Shown one piece after another: positions 26,734 through 34,733 of a stretch of DNA of 64,000 nucleotides. The translations under genes were made by a program, and so were the position numbers. Under the pieces are notes generated by a model. It ran no database searches. It was not told the origin of the DNA and saw nothing but the letters and a program-made list of their open reading frames with translations. Within the stretch, counting starts at the first letter, position 1. Every line of letters begins with the position of its first letter. This DNA is from Kutzneria viridogrisea (lineage in GTDB: Bacteria > Actinomycetota > Actinomycetes > Mycobacteriales > Pseudonocardiaceae): positions 448,001 through 512,000 of the forward strand of contig JACJID010000002.1 in the NCBI GenBank assembly GCA_014138725.1. The letters are read 5' to 3'.

Positions 26734-26859
26734 GAGTCCCGCCCTGGGGTTGGCGAGTCCCGCCCTGGGGCGCGCGAGTCCCGGCCTGGGGTTGGCGAGT
26801 CCCGGTCAGGCGTTCACGAGTCCCGACCTGGGGCGCGCGAGTCCCGGTCGGCGGGCGGC
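26734..26859. repeat. 21-bp repeat family, six direct copies
   Basis: GAGTCCCG recurs at exactly 21-base spacing (26734, 26755, 26776, 26797, 26818, 26839). Spacers resemble CCTGGGGTTGGC or CCTGGGGCGCGC. It is the same family as the 16.4-17.1 kb array. It forms the left outer arm of an inverted arrangement whose right arm is at 27358. Confidence 0.9.
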
Positions 26860-26877
26860 CCGCTCCGGCTCCGTCGC

Positions 26878-26943
26878 GTGTCGGACGTTCCGGTACCGCG
26901 TGTCGGCGCTTCCGGTACGGCGTGTCGGCGCTTCCGGTACACG
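26878..26943. repeat. 22-bp repeat family, three direct copies
   Basis: GTGTCGG begins at 26878, 26900 and 26922, exactly 22 bases apart, each followed by a CTTCCGGTAC-type end. It is the left inner arm of the inverted arrangement around the zapE-like remnant and starts right where the remnant's coding similarity ends. Confidence 0.9.
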
Positions 26944-26946
26944 CCA

Positions 26947-27240
26947 CTCGCGAAGCAGGGTGAGCCGACTTGCGGTTCGTGCCACGTCGAGCGGCACTCG
27001 ATCCACGTCGAACAAGACGTCAACCAGGTTGGCGAACCGTTGCCGCGCTTGGGTTTCGCAGACGTCGAACCTCGGCATGCCCGTCACGGCCCAGGTCCAC
27101 CTGTTGACCGTGATCGCCACGGGCCACTGGGCCTGGTCCAACTCGAAGCCGGCGCGCCTAGCAGCCAGCAGGAACTCCCCCTCCGCGCCGCTGCGCCGAC
27201 CAAGGCGGCGGCTTAGCGTGTCGCGCTTCTCGGCAGCGGC
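26947..27240 (-). pseudogene. Remnant resembling an AFG1/ZapE-type ATPase gene
   Basis: On the minus strand an open frame of about 97 codons has no proper start. It reads AEGEFLLAARRAGFELDQAQ, then RWTWAVTGMPRF, ARQRFANLVDVLFDVDRVPL and DVARTASRLTLLRE. The last parts resemble the C-terminal end of ZapE/AFG1 proteins, where a QRxANLVDVLYD-like stretch and an RTxSRLxxL end occur. The first part resembles their N-terminus. The P-loop ATPase core between them is absent. I read it as a gene with an internal deletion. The family call rests on memory of short motifs. It is framed on both sides by inverted repeat arrays. Confidence 0.4.
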
Positions 27241-27243
27241 TCA

Positions 27244-27330
27244 CCGGAACGCGCGACACGCGGTACGGGAACCGCCGACACACCGTACGGCTAGCGCCGA
27301 CACGCCGTACCGGAACGTCCGACACGCGCG
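27244..27330. repeat. 22-bp repeat family, four inverted copies
   Basis: CGACAC recurs at 27254, 27276, 27298 and 27320, exactly 22 bases apart, with GTAC(C/G)GGAA-type junctions. The orientation is opposite to the copies at 26878, so the zapE-like remnant is enclosed by inverted arrays. Confidence 0.88.
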
Positions 27331-27357
27331 GGCAGCGGAGTGTGGCGCCCGCAGAGC

Positions 27358-27416
27358 GGGACTCGCCAACCCCAGAACGGGACTCGCGCGCCCCAGAGCG
27401 GGACTCGCGGCGGGCG
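27358..27416. repeat. 21-bp repeat family, three inverted copies
   Basis: CGGGACTCG-type cores recur with 21-base spacing (GGG at 27358, 27379 and 27400), inverted relative to the set at 26734. The last copy ends a few bases before the stop codon of the DUF4262 gene. Confidence 0.88.
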
Positions 27417-27418
27417 GG

Positions 27419-27952
27419 TCAGGGACCGTCAACGCCTGGTAGCCAACTCTCCGGGCGGCCGCTCGCGGTGAGCACGGGCTGCCACTGGGCGAACCCGGGC
27501 GGGGCGGTGTCCTGCCAGGGCCAGTGGCCACCGTCGGCGGGCACGATCAGCTGCACGGCCGGGAAGTCCCCGGTCGGGTGCAACAGGAACGCGCTGCCGA
27601 AGTACTCGGGGTAGAAGCCCTTGGCGACCTTCTCCAGCGTGATCGGCACGCCCTTGAAGAAGCCGTCGTACATCTCGCCGGGCCGGAAGCGCGCGCCCTG
27701 CTTGCAGGCGTCCACGTACGCGGTGACCAGCAGGCTGCCCATCTCCAGCGGCAGGCCGATCACCACGGCCTCGGCCACGCCGAAACGCCGCCAGGCGCCG
27801 ACGGTGAAGCAGTACGGTGCGCCCTGCTCGTCCCCGGCCACCTGGACCACCGCGTTGCCGTGGTCCTCGGCCTGCTTGAGCAGCCACTGCCGCAACGCGC
27901 GATCTTGGTCAGTCAGCTTGTTGAGCGCGGAATTCGGCGGCACGGGTGTCAT
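27419..27952 (-). CDS. DUF4262-type protein of unknown function
   Basis: The 177-residue soluble product has the pattern of DUF4262: GNAVVQVAGDEQGAPYCFTVGAW, a VVIGLPLEMGSLLVTAYVDA helix, then YPEYFGSAFLLHP and a Trp/Pro-rich end (GGHWPWQDTAPPGF). No catalytic motif is evident. The ATG at 27952 fits the family start; an upstream ATG would add a short non-conserved stretch. It lies between yebC and ruvC on the same strand. Confidence 0.75.
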   Translation of the reverse strand: MTPVPPNSALNKLTDQDRALRQWLLKQAEDHGNAVVQVAGDEQGAPYCFTVGAWRRFGVAEAVVIGLPLEMGSLLVTAYVDACKQGARFRPGEMYDGFFKGVPITLEKVAKGFYPEYFGSAFLLHPTGDFPAVQLIVPADGGHWPWQDTAPPGFAQWQPVLTASGRPESWLPGVDGP

Positions 27953-28014
27953 TCTGCCGGGTGAGGCTGTTAACGGAAAGTACAGGATGGGCCCCACGCG
28001 GGGCCCATCACCGA

Positions 28015-28767
28015 TCAGGCGTCCAGTTCCTCGAGCACCGCGTCGGACACGTCGACGTTGGCGAAGACGTTCTGCACGTCGTCACAGTCCTCGAGCGCGT
28101 CGATCAGGCGGAACACCTTGCGGGCCACCTCGACATCGGCCTCCACGGTCATCGAGGGCACGAAGTTGGCCTCGGCGGACTCGTAGTCGTAACCGGCGTC
28201 CTTGAGCGCGGTGCGCACGGCGATCAGGTCGGTGGGCTCGGAGACCACCTCGTAGTTCTCGCCGAGGTCGTTGACCTCCTCGGCGCCCGCGTCCAGCACG
28301 GCCATCAGGACGTCGTCCTCGGACAGCTCGTTCTTGGGCAGGATCACCACGCCCTTGCGGTTGAACAGGTACGCCACCGAGCCAGGGTCGGCCATGTTGC
28401 CGCCGTTGCGGGTCATCGCGGTGCGCACCTCGGAGGCCGCGCGGTTGCGGTTGTCGGTCAGGCACTCGATGAGCACCGCGACCCCGTTGGGGCCGTAGCC
28501 CTCGTACATGATGGTCTGCCAGTCGGCGCCACCGGCTTCCTCACCGGCCCCGCGCTTGCGTGCGCGCTCGATGTTGTCCGCGGGCACGGAGTTCTTCTTG
28601 GCCTTCTGGATGGCGTCCCACAGCGTCGGGTTGCCGTCGGGGTCGCCGCCACCGGTGCGGGCCGCGACCTCGATGTTCTTGATCAGCCGGGCGAACAGCT
28701 TGCCGCGCTTGGCGTCGATCGCGGCCTTCTTGTGCTTGGTAGTCGCCCACTTGGAGTGGCCGCTCAT
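28015..28767 (-). CDS. yebC: YebC/PmpR-type transcriptional regulator family protein
   Basis: The 250-residue product begins [20 protein letters not shown], the hallmark of this family. [39 protein letters not shown] and an acidic C-terminal third follow. Members are described as transcriptional regulators or as translation factors acting on proline stretches. The ATG at 28767 has GGAGG four bases upstream. The pdxT gene lies just upstream, as in mycobacteria. Confidence 0.93.
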   Translation of the reverse strand: MSGHSKWATTKHKKAAIDAKRGKLFARLIKNIEVAARTGGGDPDGNPTLWDAIQKAKKNSVPADNIERARKRGAGEEAGGADWQTIMYEGYGPNGVAVLIECLTDNRNRAASEVRTAMTRNGGNMADPGSVAYLFNRKGVVILPKNELSEDDVLMAVLDAGAEEVNDLGENYEVVSEPTDLIAVRTALKDAGYDYESAEANFVPSMTVEADVEVARKVFRLIDALEDCDDVQNVFANVDVSDAVLEELDA

Positions 28768-28827
28768 CAGTCCTCCGTCACTCACAACACTGACCGCTGG
28801 GGCCGGACAACACTGCCGTCGGGCAGG

Positions 28828-29445
28828 TCAGGCCGCGCGAACGGTTTCCACGAACAGGCGGTGCACGCGCTCGTCCCCGGTCAGTTCCGGGTGGAACGAG
28901 GTGGCCAGCACGGACCCCTGCCGAACTGCGACAATCCTACCGGCGGCGTCCCCGGAGGCGGGTATGTCCGGCACTCGGGCCAGGACCTCCACCCCATCGG
29001 CGACCGATTCCACCCAGGGCGCCCTGATGAACACCGCGTGCACCGGGCCGCCGGGGATACCGGTGACGTCCAGCTCGGACTCGAAGGAGTCCACCTGGCG
29101 GCCGAAGGCGTTGCGCCGGACGACCATGTCGATCGCGCCGAGCTGCTGCTGGTCGGCACGCCCGTCCAGGACCTGTCCGGCCAGCAGGATCATGCCCGCG
29201 CAGGACCCGTAGGCGGGCATGCCGTCGGCCAGCCGCTTGCGCAGCGGTTCGAGCAGCTCGAAGGTCTCCAGCAGGCGGCTCATCGTGGTGGACTCGCCAC
29301 CGGGCAGCACCAGGCCGTCGCACTCGGCCAACTCCTCGGGGCGGCGCACCGGGCGGGCCAGCACGTCGCACGCGGCGAGGGAGACGAGGTGTTCACGGAC
29401 GTCACCCTGCAGGGCGAGCACTCCGACGACGGGCTGGGCGGGCAC
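28828..29445 (-). CDS. pdxT: Pyridoxal 5'-phosphate synthase glutaminase subunit PdxT
   Basis: The 205-residue class I glutaminase has [28 protein letters not shown], the nucleophile Cys in [11 protein letters not shown] and the His/Glu pair in [14 protein letters not shown]. It supplies ammonia to PdxS for vitamin B6 synthesis. The GTG start is used. Its partner pdxS is 4.1 kb away at 33608, with unrelated genes between them. Confidence 0.95.
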   Translation of the reverse strand: MPAQPVVGVLALQGDVREHLVSLAACDVLARPVRRPEELAECDGLVLPGGESTTMSRLLETFELLEPLRKRLADGMPAYGSCAGMILLAGQVLDGRADQQQLGAIDMVVRRNAFGRQVDSFESELDVTGIPGGPVHAVFIRAPWVESVADGVEVLARVPDIPASGDAAGRIVAVRQGSVLATSFHPELTGDERVHRLFVETVRAA

Positions 29446-29495
29446 CCCACCAACCTAGTGGAATGCCCGCCCGAGGTCCCAGACAGGGTGAACTT

Positions 29496-30941
29496 CTAGT
29501 CGCCACTCACCGGGGCCGGCTGGCGCAGGGTGATCTCCGGTGCCTCCGGGCGGCGGGACTTCACCAGCTTCCAGCCGATGAAGATCACCACGGCGATGCC
29601 GGGGATCGAGTAGAACGCGATCCGCTCGGCACCGCCCGCGAAGCCCATCATGACCACCACCAGCGCGAGGAAGCCCAGGGTGAGCCAGCCCGTGTACGGG
29701 GCGCCCGGCATGCGGTAGCTGGGCCGTTCCAGCTCACCGCGCAGCGCGGCCTTGCGCAGCCGCATCTGGCAGAACACCAGAGTCGCCCAGGTCGCCACCA
29801 CGCCCAGCGAGGCGATGGCGGTGACGATGTCGAAGGCCTCCTTGGGCACGAAGTAGTTCAGGCCGACCCCGGCCAGGTAGATCACCGAGGTGAACAGGAT
29901 GCCGCCGTAGGGCACGTGCTGCTTGCTCATCTTGCCCGCGAACTTCGGGGCCTCGCGCTTGTCCGCCAGCGAACGCAGCACGCGGCCGGTGGAGTACAGG
30001 CCGGAGTTGCAGGAGGACAGCGCGGCGGTCAGCACGATGGCGTTCATGACGTCGGCGACCCACGGGATGCCCAGCGCGCTGAACACGGTCACGAACGGGC
30101 TGGCGTCACTGCTGTAGAGCAGTGAGGGCAGCAGCATGGCCAGCAGCAGCACGGAGCCGACGTAGAAGATGCCGATCCGGTAGATGACCCCGTTGATGGC
30201 CTTGGGCAGCACCTTCTCCGGGCTCTTGGTCTCACCTGCGGCGATGCCGACCAGCTCGATGGCCGAGTAGGCGAAGATGACCGCCTGCAACGCGATCAGG
30301 GTGACGCCGACCCCGTGCGGGAAGAAGCCGCCGTCGGCGGTCAGGTTGGCCACGCCCGCGGTGTGCCCGCCGATGTTCGCCGAGGTCAGCACCAGGCCGA
30401 CACCGACGAACAGGAACACGATGATCGCGGTGACCTTGATGACGGAGAACCAGAACTCCAGTTCGCCGAACAGCTTCACCGAGACCAGGTTGATCGTCAG
30501 CAGCGCGACCAGCGCGATCAGCGCGGTGACCCACTGCGGCACGTCCGGCAGCCAGCGGTGCACGTAGATGCCCACCGCCGTGATCTCGGCGATGCCGGTC
30601 ATCGCCCAGTTCAGCCAGTACATCCAGCCCGAGGTGAAGCCCGCCCACGGCCCGATGAACTCACGGGCGTAGGTGACGAAGCTGCCCGAGGTGGGCCGGT
30701 AGAGCACCAGTTCACCCAGCGCGCGCATCACGAAGAAGGCCGCCGCGCCGCACAGCGCGTAGGACAGCACCAGCGCGGGGCCTGTGTCGTGCAGTCTGCC
30801 GCCGGCTCCGAGGAACAGGCCGACGCCGATGGCGCCGCCGATCGCGATCATCTGCACCTGGCGGTTGCCCAGTGCCTTGGAGTAGCCCTCGGAGTCGACC
30901 TCGACCTGGTCGTTCCGCGGGGTACCGGTGGAAGAACCCAC
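29496..30941 (-). CDS. APC-family amino acid permease (AAT type)
   Basis: The 481-residue product has about twelve membrane helices. The amino acid transporter signatures IAIGGAIGVGLFLGAGGRL and ALGELVLYRPTSGSFVTYAR are present, followed by FIGPWAGFTSGWMYW. It would import an amino acid by proton symport; the substrate is not readable. The GTG at 30941 is chosen because GGAAGGGA lies seven bases before it. It separates pdxT from azlD on the same strand. Confidence 0.88.
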   Translation of the reverse strand: MGSSTGTPRNDQVEVDSEGYSKALGNRQVQMIAIGGAIGVGLFLGAGGRLHDTGPALVLSYALCGAAAFFVMRALGELVLYRPTSGSFVTYAREFIGPWAGFTSGWMYWLNWAMTGIAEITAVGIYVHRWLPDVPQWVTALIALVALLTINLVSVKLFGELEFWFSVIKVTAIIVFLFVGVGLVLTSANIGGHTAGVANLTADGGFFPHGVGVTLIALQAVIFAYSAIELVGIAAGETKSPEKVLPKAINGVIYRIGIFYVGSVLLLAMLLPSLLYSSDASPFVTVFSALGIPWVADVMNAIVLTAALSSCNSGLYSTGRVLRSLADKREAPKFAGKMSKQHVPYGGILFTSVIYLAGVGLNYFVPKEAFDIVTAIASLGVVATWATLVFCQMRLRKAALRGELERPSYRMPGAPYTGWLTLGFLALVVVMMGFAGGAERIAFYSIPGIAVVIFIGWKLVKSRRPEAPEITLRQPAPVSGD

Positions 30942-31113
30942 GAGCGGTTCCCTTCCGTCCTGTGTGTGACACCGCGAACCGCCCTCGTGGTCCCCGGCGC
31001 CGATCCCGAACCCGAGTGAGACCTGGCCCACCCGATGGTTGCGGGACGTTAGTCACTGGACGATGGGAGAGCTCCCATACTTGGGCAAGGCTTGATGTGA
31101 CTCGCGACACACG

Positions 31114-31422
31114 TCATGCCACTCCCAGCAACCGAAAACCGGCAGTCACACCCGCCGCGAGCAGCACAGTTACCACGAATGGCAGCTTGCGCCAGGCCGC
31201 GACGCCACCCACCGTGACGCCTGCCGCGAGAGCCCAGCCACCGAAGCCCCCGTGCGGCACGAGCGCGTTCACCGCGACCAGCGCGAGCAGCAGAGCGGTG
31301 GCCGCCATGCCCATCAGCGTGCGCACCCGTTCGGACAGGTGCAGCCGCTCGCGCAGCAGCGGCCCGGCGAACCGGATGCCGAACGTCCCCAGGGCCAGGG
31401 CCAGCACCACCTCGACGGTCAT
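31114..31422 (-). CDS. azlD: AzlD-family branched-chain amino acid exporter subunit
   Basis: The 102-residue product has three or four membrane helices and the AzlD pattern TFGIRFAGPLLRERL near the N-terminus, then AATALLLALVAVNALV and a C-terminal pair of helices. With AzlC it forms a two-component exporter. The ATG overlaps the azlC stop as ATGA. Confidence 0.87.
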   Translation of the reverse strand: MTVEVVLALALGTFGIRFAGPLLRERLHLSERVRTLMGMAATALLLALVAVNALVPHGGFGGWALAAGVTVGGVAAWRKLPFVVTVLLAAGVTAGFRLLGVA

Positions 31423-32105
31423 CGGGCCACCGCCGCGGGGACGCGCCCGGCCAGCACCAGCCCACCCAGCGCCAGCAGGATCGGCACGCCCGGCGGCAGG
31501 AACGGGCTGGTGGCCACGGCGATGGCCGCACCAGCCATGGCCACGCGCAGGGTGGTCGGCTCGCGCAGCGCGGGCAGCACCAGCGCGAGCATGGCGGCGG
31601 GGAACGCGGCGTCGATGCCGAACCGGCCGGGGTCGCCGATGGCCTGGCCGACCAGCGCCCCGGCAAGGCAGCCGGCGTTCCAGGTCAGGAACAGGGCGGC
31701 GCCGCAGGTCCAGAAGGCGGCGCGGGCCCTGGCGGGTTCGCGCTGGGCCAGCGCGAAGGCCACCGACTCGTCGACCATCAGGTGGCTGCCGAGCACGCGG
31801 GTGGCCAGCCGGGTGCCGAGCAGGTCGCCGATGGCCAGGCCGAAGGGCAGGTGGCGGGCGTTGAGCACGAGTCCGGCCAGTACCGCGGCGAGCGGGCTGC
31901 CGCCACCGGCCACGATGCCGACCACCATGAACTGCGAGCCGCCCGCGAAGACCAGTACGGACATGGCGCAGACCAGCCAGACCGGGGTCCCCGAGGAGAC
32001 CGCGATGGCGCCGAAGGAGGCGCCGGTGACCACGGCCGTGAGGGCGATGGGCGAGACATCGCGCAGGACGCTACGGTCTACTGTTCGCCAGATCGAACGG
32101 AACAC
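31419..32105 (-). CDS. azlC: AzlC-family branched-chain amino acid exporter subunit
   Basis: The 228-residue membrane protein has the AzlC signatures ALTAVVTGASFGAIAVSSG, VFAGGSQFMVVGIVAGGG and LNARHLPFGLAIGDLLG, and DESVAFALAQ. It is the larger subunit of the AzlCD exporter. The GTG at 32105 is the only plausible start, and a candidate operator half-site pair lies inside its first codons. The gene is divergent from an XRE-cupin regulator, as often seen for azl exporters. Confidence 0.88.
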   Translation of the reverse strand: MFRSIWRTVDRSVLRDVSPIALTAVVTGASFGAIAVSSGTPVWLVCAMSVLVFAGGSQFMVVGIVAGGGSPLAAVLAGLVLNARHLPFGLAIGDLLGTRLATRVLGSHLMVDESVAFALAQREPARARAAFWTCGAALFLTWNAGCLAGALVGQAIGDPGRFGIDAAFPAAMLALVLPALREPTTLRVAMAGAAIAVATSPFLPPGVPILLALGGLVLAGRVPAAVAR

Positions 32106-32147
32106 AGCTCATACTGAACAGGCCGCCCGATGTTCGTCAAGGCGAAC
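32083..32147. promoter_or_regulatory. Two matching operator-like sites between azlC and its regulator
   Basis: TGTTCG-N6-CGAACG occurs twice, with cores at 32083-32098 and 32132-32147 and centres 49 bases apart. The spacers differ (CCAGAT and TCAAGG) while the half-sites are the same. They flank the azlC start and precede the regulator start. They are candidate binding sites of the XRE-cupin protein. Confidence 0.5.
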
Positions 32148-32157
32148 GTCCCGACTG

Positions 32158-32733
32158 ATGGAACGAACGATGGAGTCAGAGCGCGCCACCGCGCCACTGG
32201 ACGTGATCGCCGCCTCGATCCGACGCGAGCGGGACCGGGTGGGACTGTCCCTGACCGAACTGGCCCGGCAGGCCGGGATCGCCAAGTCCACGCTGTCCCA
32301 GCTGGAGTCCGGCACCGGCAATCCCAGCGTGGAGACGCTGTGGGCGCTCGGGGTCGCGCTCGGCGTGCCGTTCAGCAGGCTGGTCGACCCGCCCCGGCCC
32401 GCCGTGCGGGTGGTGCGCTCGGGCGAGTGGCCCGCCGTGCGCTCCGAGCAGGCCCACTTCACCGGCGCCCTGCTCGCCTCCTGCCCGCCCGGAGCCCGGC
32501 GGGACATCTACGTCATCACGCTCGAACCCGGGTCCCCGCGCAAGGCCGAGGCGCACATCCCCGGCACCGTGGAGCACCTGGTCGTGTCCACCGGCCGGGT
32601 CCGCACCGGCCCCGTCGGCGAGCAGGTGGACCTCGGTCCCGGCGACTACATCCGGTTCCCCGGCGACGTGCCGCACAGCTACCAGGCCCTGGCCGCCGAC
32701 ACCATCGCCGTGCTCGTGATGGAACACGTCTAG
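32158..32733 (+). CDS. XRE-family regulator with C-terminal cupin domain
   Basis: The 191-residue product has an N-terminal HTH (GLSLTELARQAGIAKSTLSQ, then LESGTGNPSVETLWALG). A C-terminal cupin barrel follows (RRDIYVITLEPGSPRKAEAH; GTVEHLVVSTGRV; LGPGDYIRFPGDVPHSYQA). This class controls a neighbouring transporter or catabolic gene in response to a small ligand. The ATG at 32170 is an alternative start. It is divergent from azlCD, its likely target. Confidence 0.87.
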   Translation: MERTMESERATAPLDVIAASIRRERDRVGLSLTELARQAGIAKSTLSQLESGTGNPSVETLWALGVALGVPFSRLVDPPRPAVRVVRSGEWPAVRSEQAHFTGALLASCPPGARRDIYVITLEPGSPRKAEAHIPGTVEHLVVSTGRVRTGPVGEQVDLGPGDYIRFPGDVPHSYQALAADTIAVLVMEHV

Positions 32734-32741
32734 GTGATTTC

Positions 32742-32758
32742 GCATGCAGATCGCATGC
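32742..32758. promoter_or_regulatory. Paired GCATGC palindromes before the antitoxin gene
   Basis: GCATGC occurs at 32742-32747 and 32753-32758, 11 bases or one helical turn apart, within CGCATGCAGATCGCATGCG. The position 20-35 bases before the antitoxin ATG fits an autoregulatory operator for a ribbon-helix-helix protein. Confidence 0.4.
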
Positions 32759-32778
32759 GGTTGAGGTAGCGTCCAGAC

Positions 32779-33072
32779 ATGGCCGAGCCGCTGCGCACAA
32801 GTGCCTCCGAGACCTCACTGCCCCTCACCTCGCCCACCGTGACCCGGAACGTCCAGATCAGGGACGTTCCCGCCGAGGTGGTCGACGAGCTCCAGGCCCG
32901 TGCGGCGGCGGCGGGCCTGTCGCTGACCTCCTACCTGCGCAACCACTTGGTGGCGATGGTCAGCAAGCCGACGATGGCTCAGCTCTTCGCCCGGTCGCAG
33001 GACCGCGACTGGGGTGTCGACCGCGAGACGATCGTCCGCCGGGTGCGTGCGGCCAGGGACGAAACCGAGTGA
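32779..33072 (+). CDS. Ribbon-helix-helix antitoxin (FitA/VapB type)
   Basis: The 97-residue product has a ribbon-helix-helix domain in RNVQIRDVPAEVVDELQARA and GLSLTSYLRNHLV. A C-terminal toxin-binding tail (GVDRETIVRRVRAARDE) follows. It would bind its promoter and neutralise the PIN-domain protein. The stop overlaps the toxin ATG by one base, the typical order for type II modules. Confidence 0.87.
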   Translation: MAEPLRTSASETSLPLTSPTVTRNVQIRDVPAEVVDELQARAAAAGLSLTSYLRNHLVAMVSKPTMAQLFARSQDRDWGVDRETIVRRVRAARDETE

Positions 33073-33473
33073 TGCTCGACGCGGTCGTGGACACCTCGGC
33101 GCTCATCGCGCTGTTCACGGGGAACGAGCAGGACAGGGCGCTGGTCAACCGCATGCTCGCCACCACGGCGGCGGCTCCCGAACTGCTCGACGCCGAGGTG
33201 CTGAGCGTGCTGCGCCGCATGGTGCGGCACGGGGACCTGACCCGGAACCAGGCCCGCGTCACACTGACCACGATCCAGGCCAGCCCGATAACCCGGATTC
33301 CGCACGCCAACCTCGTGGACCGGGCGTGGCAGCTCCAGGACTCGATCACTGCCTACGACGCGCTGTACGTGGCACTGGCCGAACTCCTGGACGTCCCGCT
33401 CATCACCTGCGACGCGAAGCTGGCCGGGTCCAACGGGCACCAGGCGAAGGTCGAGCTGTACTCGGCTTCCTGA
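33072..33473 (+). CDS. PIN-domain ribonuclease toxin (VapC type)
   Basis: The 133-residue product has the four acidic PIN residues: AVVDTSALIALF, ELLDAEVLSVLRR, ITAYDALYVALAELL and ITCDAKLAG. Members cleave specific RNAs when freed from antitoxin. The ATG overlaps the antitoxin stop as TGATG. The first arm of a palindrome starts inside its final codons. Confidence 0.88.
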   Translation: MLDAVVDTSALIALFTGNEQDRALVNRMLATTAAAPELLDAEVLSVLRRMVRHGDLTRNQARVTLTTIQASPITRIPHANLVDRAWQLQDSITAYDALYVALAELLDVPLITCDAKLAGSNGHQAKVELYSAS

Positions 33474-33516
33474 AGGTGCCCTTCGAGACGGTGGACGCCG
33501 TGAAGGGCACCTTCAG
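33470..33516. terminator. Hairpin overlapping the toxin stop codon
   Basis: CTGAAGGTGCCCTTC and GAAGGGCACCTTCAG form a perfect 15-pair stem with a 17-base loop. The first arm contains the toxin's TGA. It is related in sequence to the CATGAAAGTGCC palindrome family. Confidence 0.65.
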
Positions 33517-33540
33517 GACATGCTGGACGCGGGGCCGCAG

Positions 33541-33594
33541 GTCATGAAGGTGCCCCTTGAGACACCTGACGTCTCGAAAGGCACCTTCATGACA
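33541..33594. terminator. Palindrome of the CATGAAAGTGCC family near the pdxS stop
   Basis: GTCATGAAGGTGCC and GGCACCTTCATGAC form the outer stem, and GAGAC/GTCTC continue it around a short loop with a few mismatches between them. It lies 13 bases from the pdxS stop and between two convergent genes, so two-way termination is likely. Confidence 0.65.
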
Positions 33595-33607
33595 CGGGGA
33601 GGGCGGG

Positions 33608-34507
33608 TCACCAGCCTCGGGTGGCCAGCTTCTGCCCCTCGGACAGGTCGCCGATGTTGATGCCCACCATGGCCTCGCCCAGACCGCGCGAGACCTTGGC
33701 GATCACGTCGGGGTCGTCGTGGAAGGTGGTGGCCTTGACGATGGCCTCGGCGCGCTTGGCCGGGTCGCCGGACTTGAAGATGCCCGAGCCGACGAACACG
33801 CCCTCGGCGCCCAACTGCATCATCATCGCGGCGTCGGCGGGGGTGGCGATGCCGCCCGCGGTGAACAGCACGACGGGCAGCTTGCCGGTGGCGGCGATCT
33901 CCTTGACCAGTTCGTACGGGGCGCGCAGCTCCTTGGCGGCGGCGTAGAGCTCGGCCTCGTCCAGCACGGTGAGCCTGCGGATGTCGCTGAGGATCTGCCG
34001 CATGTGCCGGGTGGCCTCGACCACGTTGCCGGTGCCCGCCTCACCCTTGGAGCGGATCATCGCGGCACCCTCGGCGATGCGGCGCAGCGCCTCACCCAGG
34101 TTGGTGGCACCGCAGACGAACGGCGCGGTGAAGGCCCACTTGTCGATGTGGTTGGCCTCGTCGGCGGGGGTGAGCACCTCGGACTCGTCGATGTAGTCCA
34201 CGCCGAGGGACTGCAACACCTGCGCCTCGACGAAGTGGCCGATGCGGGCCTTGGCCATCACCGGGATGGACACCGCGGAGACGATGCCGTCGATCATGTC
34301 GGGGTCGCTCATCCTGGCGACGCCGCCCTGGGCGCGGATGTCGGCGGGCACCCGCTCCAGGGCCATCACGGCGACCGCACCGGCGTCCTCGGCGATCTTG
34401 GCCTGCTCCGGGGTGACCACGTCCATGATCACGCCGCCCTTGAGCATCTCGGCCATGCCGCGCTTGACGCGTGCGGTTCCGGTGGCGGGGGTGTTCTCGG
34501 AGGTCAC
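33608..34507 (-). CDS. pdxS: Pyridoxal 5'-phosphate synthase lyase subunit PdxS
   Basis: The 299-residue TIM-barrel product has [20 protein letters not shown], the catalytic Lys regions [14 protein letters not shown] and GGVARMSDP, and [12 protein letters not shown]. It makes PLP from a pentose phosphate, a triose phosphate and ammonia delivered by PdxT. The GTG at 34507 is chosen for its GGAAAGG site at good spacing. A 74-base in-frame extension upstream is not conserved. Confidence 0.95.
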   Translation of the reverse strand: MTSENTPATGTARVKRGMAEMLKGGVIMDVVTPEQAKIAEDAGAVAVMALERVPADIRAQGGVARMSDPDMIDGIVSAVSIPVMAKARIGHFVEAQVLQSLGVDYIDESEVLTPADEANHIDKWAFTAPFVCGATNLGEALRRIAEGAAMIRSKGEAGTGNVVEATRHMRQILSDIRRLTVLDEAELYAAAKELRAPYELVKEIAATGKLPVVLFTAGGIATPADAAMMMQLGAEGVFVGSGIFKSGDPAKRAEAIVKATTFHDDPDVIAKVSRGLGEAMVGINIGDLSEGQKLATRGW

Positions 34508-34701
34508 GGTCGCGCCTTTCCACAGGTCTACAGGGGTTCGCCGCCGACTGTACGTCCGACGTGGCACCTCAGACGCGGCCAATCTGCCCCGATTTCAGAA
34601 GGCCACTTCCGCCGCGGGTACGCCCATCGGTGCCGACCCGGCCCGCGGGGTTGTCCAGGTACCGCATCGGGTGTGAGATCGAACACATCGAGGTGTATCG
34701 C

Positions 34702-34728
34702 AGGACAACACCGTCCTAGCAGGAGGTG
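34702..34728 (+). promoter_or_regulatory. Small hairpin abutting a strong ribosome site
   Basis: AGGAC-AACACC-GTCCT can form a five-pair hairpin that ends two or three bases before the AGGAGGTG ribosome site of the EF-G-like gene. It may tune translation, but this is weak evidence. The remaining 190 bases up to pdxS hold the divergent promoters only. Confidence 0.3.
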
Positions 34729-34733
34729 ACCCG

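Noticed and set aside
26734-27416. Insertion sequence or composite transposon
   Set aside because: No transposase frame and no target-site duplication could be recognised. The inverted arrangement is kept as a finding, but mobility is not claimed.
27241-27531. Small minus-strand gene of 96 codons
   Set aside because: The frame runs through repeat units and the end of the DUF4262 gene in another frame. No start site or family resemblance is seen.
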